From assembly GCA_009781425.1 (NCBI GenBank), contig WQYC01000005.1, forward strand, positions 19,190-83,189: a DNA stretch of 64,000 nucleotides. Direction: 5' to 3'. The stretch is from Oscillospiraceae bacterium. Its GTDB lineage: Bacteria > Bacillota > Clostridia > Oscillospirales > Ruminococcaceae. Below the pieces are notes generated by a model, which saw nothing but the letters and a program-made list of their open reading frames with translations, was not told where the DNA came from and made no database searches. Shown in pieces: positions 29,205 to 36,838 of the stretch; the first letter of the stretch is position 1; every line of letters starts with the position of its first letter. The position numbers and the translations under genes were made by a program.

Positions 29205-29241
29205 TTTTGGTCGGGCTTTTATGTCCGACCAAAATTTTTTT
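29205..29241 (+). terminator. Rho-independent terminator of the ppa-maf operon
   Basis: A ten-base-pair stem TTTTGGTCGG/CCGACCAAAA with a ten-base loop, followed by seven T. Well formed. Confidence 0.9.
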
Positions 29242-29262
29242 GTAATTTTTTTCAAAAACCTA

Positions 29263-29314
29263 TTGACCGAATCGGTTTATTGTGCTATAATAGAATTAAT
29301 AAACCGATTCGGTC
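29263..29314 (+). promoter_or_regulatory. Promoter overlapped by inverted-repeat operators for the TetR-ABC operon
   Basis: TTGACC (29263-29268), 17 bases, TATAAT (29286-29291). A 17-base inverted repeat, GACCGAATCGGTTTATT at 29265-29281 and its exact complement at 29298-29314, surrounds the -10. Each half also contains an 11-base palindrome ACCGAATCGGT or ACCGATTCGGT, as expected for a dimeric TetR-type repressor. The first palindrome overlaps the -35 and the second covers the transcript start, so binding would block initiation. Confidence 0.85.
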
Positions 29315-29332
29315 TAAAAAGGAGGCGATTCC

Positions 29333-29974
29333 ATGTCCGCTTTACAGCACGCGGAATACTTAGAACATTTTCTGCATCTGCCGTCTGAAAAACAGCATAA
29401 AATCATAGACGCCGCGCTATATTCCTTCGGGCGAAACGGCTACAAAAAGGCTTCAGTCGCCGACATTGCCAAAGCCGCAGGAATCTCCAAGCCGATGGTT
29501 TTTCACTACTTCGGCAGTAAAAAGAACCTTTATATGTACCTGTTAGACTTCTGCGGAAGCACGCTCGCAAGCGGCGTAATGAGCAAATTTGACAAAAGCG
29601 AGACAGATTTTTTCAAGGCAGTCAGGAACGCGTCCGTTATCAAAACCGCAGTTTTAAAGGAATATCCCGACATTATGCATTTCATCGAAAGTATGTATTT
29701 CGAGACTGACCCTGAGGTTGAGCAGGAAATCAAGAAAGTCATTCAACGCGGAAAAGGCAATTTCGATATTGGGCGGTTCTTTGAAAATGTGGATTATTCA
29801 AGGTTCAAGGACGGCGTTAACCCTGCACTCGTTATGAAGCTTTTGGTGTATTTTTCAGAAGGCGTAATCCGCGAAAACCCGCAGGGACAGAAGCTTGACA
29901 TTGAAAGCTTAATGAAGCAATTCGATGAATGCTTAGAGTTATTCAGAAAAAACTTTTATAAGGAGGAAATATAA
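29333..29974 (+). CDS. TetR family transcriptional regulator
   Basis: 213 residues. The N-terminal helix-turn-helix is 'IIDAALYSFGRNGYKKASVADIAKAAGISKPMVFHYFGSKKNL', a classic TetR DNA-binding domain; the C-terminal ligand domain is not conserved. It starts the operon with an ABC exporter and sits behind palindromic operators overlapping its promoter, so I infer autorepression and control of the exporter, released by a ligand. AAAGGAGG precedes the ATG. Confidence 0.92.
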   Translation: MSALQHAEYLEHFLHLPSEKQHKIIDAALYSFGRNGYKKASVADIAKAAGISKPMVFHYFGSKKNLYMYLLDFCGSTLASGVMSKFDKSETDFFKAVRNASVIKTAVLKEYPDIMHFIESMYFETDPEVEQEIKKVIQRGKGNFDIGRFFENVDYSRFKDGVNPALVMKLLVYFSEGVIRENPQGQKLDIESLMKQFDECLELFRKNFYKEEI

Positions 29975-30739
29975 ATGTTCATGTTAGAAATCGAGAATTT
30001 AACTAAGAAATTCGGCAAGTTCACCGCGCTGAACAACGTAAATTTGCAAGTAAAGGAGGGCGAGGTCTTCGGCTATGTAGGCCCTAACGGCGCGGGAAAA
30101 ACCACTACAATCCGCGTGCTTTTGGGGATACTTCAAGCTACCTCGGGGACTGCAAAGGTCTTCGGAATGGACGCTTGGAAAGATGCGGTTGAAATTCACA
30201 AGCGTATAGCTTATGTTCCGGGCGACGTAAACCTTTGGCCCAATTTAACAGGCGGCGAGGTGATTGATTTATTCGTTAGTCTGCGCCAAAAAAGTGACAA
30301 GGAAAAGCGCGAAAGGCTGATTAAAAAATTCGAGCTTGACCCGACAAAAAAGTGCCGTACCTACTCGAAAGGCAACCGCCAGAAGGTAGCGTTAATTGCG
30401 GCTTTCGCGTCCGACGCGGATTTATATATTCTTGACGAGCCGACCTCGGGGCTTGACCCGCTTATGGGTGAGTTTTTCGTTGAAGAGGTGCTTAATCTCA
30501 AAAACAACGGCAAAAGCGTGATTCTTTCGAGTCATATTTTGTCGGAGGTTGAGCGGCTTTGTGACCGTGTCGGCGTGATTATGCGCGGGAACGTGATTAA
30601 AACAGGCACGCTCGACGAGCTAAAGCAGAGCGCGGCTACAGCTGACGGCAAGCTCCCGGATTCCATGGAGGAATTATTTATGCGCTACTATCATTCTGTA
30701 GGGAGCGACGTCCTCGACGCTCCGTCCGAGGAGGTGTAA
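29975..30739 (+). CDS. ABC exporter ATP-binding protein
   Basis: 254 residues. Walker A 'GPNGAGKTTTIRVLLGIL', signature 'YSKGNRQKVALIAAFA' in place of the common LSGGQ, Walker B 'LYILDEPTSGLDPLM', and H-loop 'ILSSHIL'. Drives a multidrug or antibiotic-type exporter with the following permease. AAGGAGG precedes the start, two bases after the regulator. The last residues 'SVGSDVLDAPSEEV' are encoded by a palindromic repeat, which extends the C-terminus past the usual end. Confidence 0.93.
   Translation: MFMLEIENLTKKFGKFTALNNVNLQVKEGEVFGYVGPNGAGKTTTIRVLLGILQATSGTAKVFGMDAWKDAVEIHKRIAYVPGDVNLWPNLTGGEVIDLFVSLRQKSDKEKRERLIKKFELDPTKKCRTYSKGNRQKVALIAAFASDADLYILDEPTSGLDPLMGEFFVEEVLNLKNNGKSVILSSHILSEVERLCDRVGVIMRGNVIKTGTLDELKQSAATADGKLPDSMEELFMRYYHSVGSDVLDAPSEEV
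30697..30724 (+). repeat. TGTAGGG-type palindromic repeat at the end of the ABC ATPase gene
   Basis: TGTAGGGAGCGACGTCCTCG followed by ACGCTCC, with GGAGCG/CGCTCC arms. Like the ligA and sua5 copies it is read as ...Val-Gly..., and here it encodes the last residues of the ATPase. Confidence 0.65.
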
Positions 30740-30741
30740 AT

Positions 30742-32409
30742 ATGAAAGGTAATTTTGATTACACCGGGAAGTTAGTGAAGTTTATGCTTCGGCGTGAGCG
30801 GATTATCGCGGCGATTTGGATAGTGGTAATCGTGATTTTTACAGTTGCGCTTGCACCTGGGCTTGAAGCGATGTTCCCCGACGGCGAAGCACGGGAAAAT
30901 ATTTCGCTGATGTATGACAACCCGATTATGGTTTCGATGATGGGGCCTATTTATGAGATTGACGGCGAATACACGACAGGCGGGATTTACGCAGGAATGA
31001 TGCTGCTTTGGGTGATGATTTCGGTCGCTGTAATGAATATTTTTATTGTAGTTCGGCACACTCGCGCAGACGAGGAACGCTGGCGCGCAGAGGTTATTCG
31101 CTCGCTTCCCGTCGGCAGGCTCGCGAATATCAATGCGGCGATGCTTACTGCGCTTGTCATTAACGCGATTCTTGCAATTACAACAGGGCTCGGTTTGGCT
31201 GTCGCCGGAGTTGAAAGCATAGATTTCGCGGGAAGTATGCTTTACGGCGCAGTTCTCGGTGCAAGCGGGCTTGCTTTCGCCGCAATTTCCGCGATTTTCT
31301 GCCAGCTTTCCGCAAGCACGAGCGGCGCGTTCGGATTGTCGTTTCTTGCACTCGGCGGCTCTTATATGCTTCGCGCGGCGGGCGATGTGGGAAATGAGGT
31401 TTTGTCCTTAATCAGCCCGCTCGGTCTCGCACAGCGCACAAAAGTCTATGTCGAGAATGATTTATTGCCCCTCTTTGCACTTTTAATAATTACAATCGCG
31501 CTATCGGCTTTGGCGTATAAGTTAAATTCTATGCGTGACTTGGGTCAGGGCTTTATTCCCGCGCGAATGGGCAGACGCGAAGCAAAGAAGTCACTGCTTT
31601 CGCCGTTCGGATTATCACTGCGGCTTCTCAAAAACGCGATTATTGTTTGGGTTATTTCCATGCTTTTGCTCGGCGCGTCTTACGGCTCGATTATAGGCGA
31701 AATCGACCGCTTTGTCGGCGACAGCCCCGAGTATTTAACATTAGTCGGGCTTTCACCGGAAATCTTAGAACTGCTTTCCGAGCAGGATAAAGCCGACATG
31801 ATTGTAGACGGCTTCGGCAGCTTTGTTACGACGATGATGACGCTGATTGCGCTTGTGCCATTATTAATGTTCGCGATGAAACCCAAGAGCGAAGAGGTTG
31901 ACGGACGCGCGGAGGGAATTTTATCACGCTCGGTTTCGCGCCCGAAATATCTTGCAGGCTACGTAATTATCACGTTCACAATGAGTTTAATTATGCAATT
32001 ATGTACAGCTCTCGGCTTATACGGTGCGGCGGCGGCGAATGAAGTCAATCCGTTCGTGCTTGAAAAACTGCTCGCGGCGAACTTCGTTTACCTGCCTGCT
32101 TTGTGGCTTATTATCGGGCTTGCGGTGCTGATTGTCGGCGTCTTCCCGAAGGCGGGCGGCGTGGTTTGGGGGTACTACGGATTTATTTGCTTCATGGCTT
32201 TAATAGGCAATATTCCCGACTTGCTTCCTGCGTGGGTCGCAAACCTGTCGCCGTTCAAGTTTATCCCCGAAATAAGAGTTACGAGCTTCGATTTATTCCC
32301 TGCCGCAGAGAACAGCTTTGCGCCGCTGATTGTAATGACCGTAATTGCAATTACGCTGACTGTGATAGGATTCATCGGATACAGAAAACGAGATTTAATG
32401 ACGCACTAA
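30742..32409 (+). CDS. ABC-2 type exporter permease, TnrB3-like
   Basis: 555 residues with about 12 predicted membrane helices in two halves. The long ABC-2 permease that follows a TetR regulator and an ATPase is like the tetronasin-resistance (TnrB3) and similar antibiotic exporters of Firmicutes and actinomycetes. Substrate unknown. 'GGVVWGYYGFICFMALIGNIPDLLPAW' is near the C-terminus. Start two bases after the ATPase stop with GAGGAGGTG upstream; ends before the terminator at 32419. Confidence 0.85.
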   Translation: MKGNFDYTGKLVKFMLRRERIIAAIWIVVIVIFTVALAPGLEAMFPDGEARENISLMYDNPIMVSMMGPIYEIDGEYTTGGIYAGMMLLWVMISVAVMNIFIVVRHTRADEERWRAEVIRSLPVGRLANINAAMLTALVINAILAITTGLGLAVAGVESIDFAGSMLYGAVLGASGLAFAAISAIFCQLSASTSGAFGLSFLALGGSYMLRAAGDVGNEVLSLISPLGLAQRTKVYVENDLLPLFALLIITIALSALAYKLNSMRDLGQGFIPARMGRREAKKSLLSPFGLSLRLLKNAIIVWVISMLLLGASYGSIIGEIDRFVGDSPEYLTLVGLSPEILELLSEQDKADMIVDGFGSFVTTMMTLIALVPLLMFAMKPKSEEVDGRAEGILSRSVSRPKYLAGYVIITFTMSLIMQLCTALGLYGAAAANEVNPFVLEKLLAANFVYLPALWLIIGLAVLIVGVFPKAGGVVWGYYGFICFMALIGNIPDLLPAWVANLSPFKFIPEIRVTSFDLFPAAENSFAPLIVMTVIAITLTVIGFIGYRKRDLMTH

Positions 32410-32418
32410 TACACAATA

Positions 32419-32446
32419 AAACGGCTCTGTTAAGTCAGAGCCGTTT
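32419..32446 (+). terminator. Hairpin at the end of the exporter operon
   Basis: Stem AAACGGCTCTG/CAGAGCCGTTT (11 bp) with loop TTAAGT and T-rich tail TTCTTCTTT. The convergent phosphatase gene's stop lies inside the loop. Confidence 0.85.
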
Positions 32447-33008
32447 CTTCTTTATCAATTATGTAGCGGACAACATCGCAGTTTGAATAATGCGGGGCTT
32501 CGGCGATTGTTTCGACTCGCCTGTCTAACATACACGCATATATCACACGCAGAGCGTAGCCGTGCGTCAGCACGAAAACTTTTTCATAGTTTTTGCTTTT
32601 CATATCGTCAATAAACGAGCTGAATCTTTCAATCACGTCGCTGACAGCTTCGCCGTTGGCAGGCGGCTTGTATAGAATCGGGTCAGTGTAGAACAACATT
32701 CCAGATTCGGGGAAATTAACGGAGGCTTCTTCGTACTTCATGCCCTCTAAGATGCCGAGACGAATTTCCTCCAAACGCTCGTCAATATTAATCGCATATT
32801 TATCGCCGAACGCAAGCTTAACTGTATCAACAGCGCGCTCCAAGGGACTGCTGTAAACCGCGTCAAAAGTAATATCTTCAAGCGATTTCCCGAGCTGCTT
32901 CGCCTGCTCTATGCCGTTTTCTGTAAGCGGCGAGTTCGTTCTGCCGCCTGTTAACCGTCTTTCGACGTTCGATTGTGTTTCACCGTGCCGCGCGATGTAT
33001 AATTCCAT
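32430..33008 (-). CDS. Histidine phosphatase family protein (phosphoglycerate mutase-like)
   Basis: 192 residues. The phosphohistidine motif is 'YIARHGETQSNVERRLTGG', with 'YSSPLERAVDT' and 'VLTHGYALRV' supplying the second His. Substrates in this family range from sugar phosphates to alpha-ribazole phosphate; nothing here chooses one. Shares one base with the tmk stop, so it is in an operon with tmk. Confidence 0.88.
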   Translation of the reverse strand: MELYIARHGETQSNVERRLTGGRTNSPLTENGIEQAKQLGKSLEDITFDAVYSSPLERAVDTVKLAFGDKYAINIDERLEEIRLGILEGMKYEEASVNFPESGMLFYTDPILYKPPANGEAVSDVIERFSSFIDDMKSKNYEKVFVLTHGYALRVIYACMLDRRVETIAEAPHYSNCDVVRYIIDKEETALT

Positions 33009-33631
33009 TATAACAGCTCCTCAATATATTTTATAATTTCCCTCGTAATCGCTTCCTCGCTCTGATTTCCTTTTACAATCAGCAAGTTTTTAAGCAAGCT
33101 TTTCTCTTTCAAAAAATCAAAAGCCTTATAAAAATTCTCGCGCACTGCTACGCCTTCTTTATCGAAAAGCTCGTTCCCTACTCTCGATTTGCCGATTCTC
33201 GCCATTGTTTCCTCCGGCTCGGTGTCGATGAAAATAGTTATATCCGGCATGAGGAGCTTCATCGCCGCCTTGTTGCACTCGTAAACAGTTTCAAAATCAA
33301 GCTCAAGCCCTTGATACGCGAGGTTCGAGAAAACATAACGGTCGCAAATTACGTGAATCCCCTCGTTTAAATACGGTTTTATATCGTGAATTATATGCTC
33401 GTATCTGTCCGCGGCGAAAAGCAGAGCCATCGTCTGCGGCGCGAATTTCACCTGCTTTTTAATCGCACTGCGGGCAAGCGCACCGGGCAGGCTTTCGCTC
33501 GGCTCGCGCTCTTCGCGGCATTTCAAGCCTTTTTCTTTTGTGATGTACTTGTGAATCGCCGCAAGCTGGGTTGTCTTGCCCGAGCCGTCTAAGCCCTCGA
33601 AGACTATGAATTTGCCGTTGTTGCTGTTCAT
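33008..33631 (-). CDS. tmk: Thymidylate kinase
   Basis: 207 residues. 'IVFEGLDGSGKTTQLAAIHKY' is the P-loop, 'DRYVFSNLAYQG' the DRY motif, then the LID region. It phosphorylates dTMP to dTDP. Clear family fit. The gene lies between the RDD protein gene and the phosphatase gene in a minus-strand operon. Confidence 0.95.
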   Translation of the reverse strand: MNSNNGKFIVFEGLDGSGKTTQLAAIHKYITKEKGLKCREEREPSESLPGALARSAIKKQVKFAPQTMALLFAADRYEHIIHDIKPYLNEGIHVICDRYVFSNLAYQGLELDFETVYECNKAAMKLLMPDITIFIDTEPEETMARIGKSRVGNELFDKEGVAVRENFYKAFDFLKEKSLLKNLLIVKGNQSEEAITREIIKYIEELL

Positions 33632-33635
33632 GAAT

Positions 33636-34364
33636 TCACCGCCTTATACTTATTGCAACATCTACTATTTCCCAATTACCAGACGGTTCTTTTTTCAGCC
33701 AAATCCAAATGTTCGCGGAATCCCTTTCGCCGACTGCGTATACCGTGAATTCAGCGTTTCCGCCTTGATTTGAAGTGCTTATATTTCCTTGCTTGAAGCG
33801 AGTATAGATTATGTTTCCGACAATGTCGCGAACCTCTTCGCTTGTTTCAATATAGTCAATTGCAGTTCGATATGAATCATCATTCTTAATGAAGTCTGAT
33901 ATACCTAAAATTAAGGGTATTGATAAAACAAAAGGTGCTACAAAAATTATTAAAATGATAGGTACAGTTTTTACTTTATTTGAAACAATATATACATCAG
34001 TTTTGACAAGCATATCTCCGATTTTTCTTTTGCTCTTACTTAATAGAAGCACCAATAATTCAAAAAACCACAAATAGGTAAAAAGATTCCTACAAAATAA
34101 TGTTAATGTAGTAAAATTAGGTTTATCTACATCAATGCTTTTGACTTTTAATCCCACTAATCTTTTTCCCAAACTTGCACCGCCGAATATATCTTTTAAA
34201 CCGAAATACAGAAAAAATGCAATCCACCATAATAACATCATGTTTTGTGAGTTTCTGATTATGTAGAACATAAATATGCCTTGAATCGGAAAAATTATAA
34301 TAGTATCGACCAATAGAGCAAGAAGCCGTTTTCCTATACTTGCTTTTTGAATTGTTTCTGTCAT
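33636..34364 (-). CDS. RDD family membrane protein
   Basis: About 242 residues. The RDD domain has 'GKRLLALLVDTIIIFPIQG' and 'GASLGKRLVGLKV', with four membrane helices, followed by an extracellular C-terminal part. Function of RDD proteins is unclear; some transport compatible solutes or lipids. I chose ATG 34364 because GGAAGGTGG lies upstream; an in-frame ATG at 34385 overlaps that site. AT-rich relative to tmk. Confidence 0.85.
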   Translation of the reverse strand: MTETIQKASIGKRLLALLVDTIIIFPIQGIFMFYIIRNSQNMMLLWWIAFFLYFGLKDIFGGASLGKRLVGLKVKSIDVDKPNFTTLTLFCRNLFTYLWFFELLVLLLSKSKRKIGDMLVKTDVYIVSNKVKTVPIILIIFVAPFVLSIPLILGISDFIKNDDSYRTAIDYIETSEEVRDIVGNIIYTRFKQGNISTSNQGGNAEFTVYAVGERDSANIWIWLKKEPSGNWEIVDVAISIRR

Positions 34365-34398
34365 AAATACACCACCTTCCTCCAATTATAACACAAAA

Positions 34399-34422
34399 AA
34401 GGCGGGAAATCAATCCCGCCTT
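34399..34422 (-). terminator. Rho-independent terminator after spoIVB
   Basis: AAGGCGGGA/TCCCGCCTT stem with six-base loop; on the minus strand it is followed by a T-run. Confidence 0.85.
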
Positions 34423-34430
34423 CATATTTT

Positions 34431-35672
34431 TTACGCCGCGTCATCTAAAACAGTTTCCAGCTCCTCGCATTCCGTCATCTTCCTGTACATATTCTCTGCG
34501 AAAATCGCGTAGCCGCGCGTATTATCGTTCACAAACACATGAGTCACCGCGCCCGCAAGCATACCATTTTGAATAATAGGGCTGCCGCTCATTCCCTGCA
34601 CTATTCCGCCTGTTTTTGCAATCAGCTCTTCGTCTGTGATTCTGATTACCATGTTTTTGACCTGATTATTCTCGTTAAAATCCAACCGCTCTATATAAAT
34701 TTCATATTCCTGCGCACTGCTGCCGCCGATTGTTGATAAAATAGTCGCCGCGCCTGTTGTCACTTCCTGTTTAAATGCCATCGGAATCCCCGAATCAAGC
34801 GACGGCGCATAGTTCATTGTGCCGAATACGCCGAGCTCTGTGTTTCGCTCAATCGTGCCAATCGGTGCGCGCGACAGAAACGAACCGGAGAGCTCGCCCG
34901 GGTCGCCCGGTCTGCCTTTTATGACGCCGCTGATTGTCACCGAAACCGCTTCACCGCTTGAAAGCGGCAGAATCTTCCCTGTGTCAACGTCGCAGACGCC
35001 ATGCCCCAAGCCGCCGAAGCTTCCTCTCGCGGGGTCATAAAAGGTCAGCGTGCCTATTCCCGCGGAAGATGCCCGCACCCAAACTCCGATTCTGTAAAGA
35101 TTATCGCGCCCGGACTGAATTGGATTGATATTAAGCGACATTTCCTTGCCGTCTCTGATTAATTCTACGACTGCTTCACCTGCTTTAAACTGCACTGCAT
35201 CTGTTATGTCTGCACTTTTTTCTATACTTACGCCGTTCACCGATACAATTATATCGCCTGTTCGCAGTCCCGCGAGCCGCGCAGGTGAGGGGCTTCCGTC
35301 AATATCTCCCAGCCCTGTTACAATCGCGCCATCGGTTCTGATTTTAATCCCGAACGGCGTTCCGCAGGGCACAAGCACAGGTCTGTCAATTCTTTCAAGC
35401 TGTACTTCTTTTATAGGAATTATTCCGAATAATTTTAAGCTGACTGTCTGCTCTTGTATGCCTGTATCCACGCTCGAAAGCGCAGGTAACGCCTCGTTTT
35501 CTGTATGACTTAAATCTGCTGTTATATTAAAAAAGGTTCTTATATTCAGCGGCGCGTTGCCGGAAAGGTAAAACTTGTCAGGGAGCTGTGTGTAATAGAA
35601 AGCAAAAACTACGCATAATAGTAACACAAAGCAAACAAGCGTTCCGTACGCCGCTTTAAAAATTTTCCTCAT
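34431..35672 (-). CDS. spoIVB: SpoIVB serine peptidase (sporulation checkpoint)
   Basis: 413 residues. SpoIVB is made in the forespore under SigG, is secreted to the intermembrane space and triggers pro-SigK processing by cutting SpoIVFA. Visible: N-terminal membrane helix (about 10-26), PDZ domain around 'DIDGSPSPARLAGLRTGDIIVSVNGVSI', and the SA-clan protease domain with His in 'GGLGHGVCDVDTG' and Ser in 'IVQGMSGSPIIQNG'. All catalytic residues are present. This is the gene whose regulator, sigG, is interrupted at the left end of the window. An imperfect inverted repeat ATGCAA/TTGCAT lies about 50 bases upstream of the start. Confidence 0.95.
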   Translation of the reverse strand: MRKIFKAAYGTLVCFVLLLCVVFAFYYTQLPDKFYLSGNAPLNIRTFFNITADLSHTENEALPALSSVDTGIQEQTVSLKLFGIIPIKEVQLERIDRPVLVPCGTPFGIKIRTDGAIVTGLGDIDGSPSPARLAGLRTGDIIVSVNGVSIEKSADITDAVQFKAGEAVVELIRDGKEMSLNINPIQSGRDNLYRIGVWVRASSAGIGTLTFYDPARGSFGGLGHGVCDVDTGKILPLSSGEAVSVTISGVIKGRPGDPGELSGSFLSRAPIGTIERNTELGVFGTMNYAPSLDSGIPMAFKQEVTTGAATILSTIGGSSAQEYEIYIERLDFNENNQVKNMVIRITDEELIAKTGGIVQGMSGSPIIQNGMLAGAVTHVFVNDNTRGYAIFAENMYRKMTECEELETVLDDAA

Positions 35673-35800
35673 AATTTATCTCCGCTTTTCTCATTTATGC
35701 AAGCCCGTCAAAGCCTTTGCATACATTTAATATTGACAAATCGGCGGATTTTATAAGAGGTATTTTTTAATTTTTGATTTTGGAACTTCAGCGAACAGAT

Positions 35801-35828
35801 AAAAGCCGTAAAATTTTTACGGCTTTTT
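35801..35828. terminator. Palindromic hairpin between spoIVB and the GGDEF gene
   Basis: AAAAGCCGTAAAA and TTTTACGGCTTTT form a stem of about 13 bp; T-runs on both strands mean it could act in either direction. It lies directly after the GGDEF gene's stop. Confidence 0.75.
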
Positions 35829-35847
35829 TTATGGAAAATGTTGTTAT

Positions 35848-36780
35848 TTATTTTTCTTCCTTCTGCATATCGCTATACAAGCAAACCCTGTTTCTGCCGT
35901 CTGCTTTTGCTTTGTAAAGCGCTTCGTCGGCATCGTGAAGAAAATCGTCAACACAGCAATCCGCTGACGGCTTTTGTGTATTTACCCCGATGCTTACGGT
36001 GGTATAGGTGTTTCTGCCGTCGCGAAGAGTTACTGTTGTTTTTTCAATGTTAGCGCGGACTTGCTCTGCAATTGCCGTCGCGCCTTTTAAATCCGTGTCG
36101 GGCAGCAGTGCTATAAACTCTTCCCCGCCCCAGCGCGCCGCGAAGTCTCCAGGGCGTTTAAGCGTCTGCGCTATGACATCTGCAATCGTTTTCAGCACTA
36201 AGTCGCCGTTGAGATGCCCGTAGGTATCGTTATATTTTTTGAAGAAATCAATGTCGATGGCGAGTATGCTGATTTCTCCTTCTTCTCTGATTGTGCGCTT
36301 CCACTCGGAATACAGCCGCTCATCAAAGCCGCGCCTATTCGCGATTCCCGTCATAGAATCGACGAGTCCCATGCGCTCTATTTGGCTTATATAATTAAGT
36401 ATACGAATTTGGCTTCCCACCCGAAGCTTTACTATCGCAGGGTTAAACGGCTTTACTATGAAATCCGCACCTCCGAGCGCAAGAGCTTTTTCTTCCTCGT
36501 TGCGGTCTGTGAGCCCTGTTATGAATATAACAGGGATATTTTGTAAATGTACGTCTTCCTTCAGCAAAGCGATTGTCTGATAGCCGTCCATTTTCGGCAT
36601 TATTATGTCTAAAATAATCACGTCCGGCTCATGCTCTTTTGCGGCTTTAAGTCCGTCTATGCCGTTCCACGCTGTATATATTTGATAGTCCTCGCCTAAA
36701 ATACGCTGCAAAACAGCTATATTCAGCGGTGAATCATCAATGATGAGCAGGCTTCTTTTTATATTGTTTTGTTCTTTCAT
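35848..36780 (-). CDS. Response regulator with diguanylate cyclase (REC-GGDEF)
   Basis: 310 residues. REC domain (residues 10-125) with phospho-Asp in 'VIILDIIMPKMDG' and the conserved Lys in 'FIVKPFN'; GGDEF domain with 'FKKYNDTYGHLNGD' and active-site 'RWGGEEFIALLPD' (GGEEF). It makes cyclic di-GMP when activated. An upstream RxxD inhibitory site is not obvious. No partner kinase is adjacent. Note that comFB, in cyanobacteria a cyclic dinucleotide receptor, is also encoded in this window. Confidence 0.95.
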   Translation of the reverse strand: MKEQNNIKRSLLIIDDSPLNIAVLQRILGEDYQIYTAWNGIDGLKAAKEHEPDVIILDIIMPKMDGYQTIALLKEDVHLQNIPVIFITGLTDRNEEEKALALGGADFIVKPFNPAIVKLRVGSQIRILNYISQIERMGLVDSMTGIANRRGFDERLYSEWKRTIREEGEISILAIDIDFFKKYNDTYGHLNGDLVLKTIADVIAQTLKRPGDFAARWGGEEFIALLPDTDLKGATAIAEQVRANIEKTTVTLRDGRNTYTTVSIGVNTQKPSADCCVDDFLHDADEALYKAKADGRNRVCLYSDMQKEEK

Positions 36781-36838
36781 TTGTTTCGCCCTCTATTTAT
36801 ATATTCTGTTTGTATTTTATCATATATTCATCGCTCTG

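Noticed and set aside
33175..33215. Repeat-like insertion in tmk
   Set aside because: CGTTCCCTAC occurs but is not palindromic and the protein aligns normally there.
35673..35745. SigG-type promoter of spoIVB
   Set aside because: TGCAAA and CATAAAT at 16 bases only partly fit SigG consensus; the -10 lacks the expected ending, so I do not call it.
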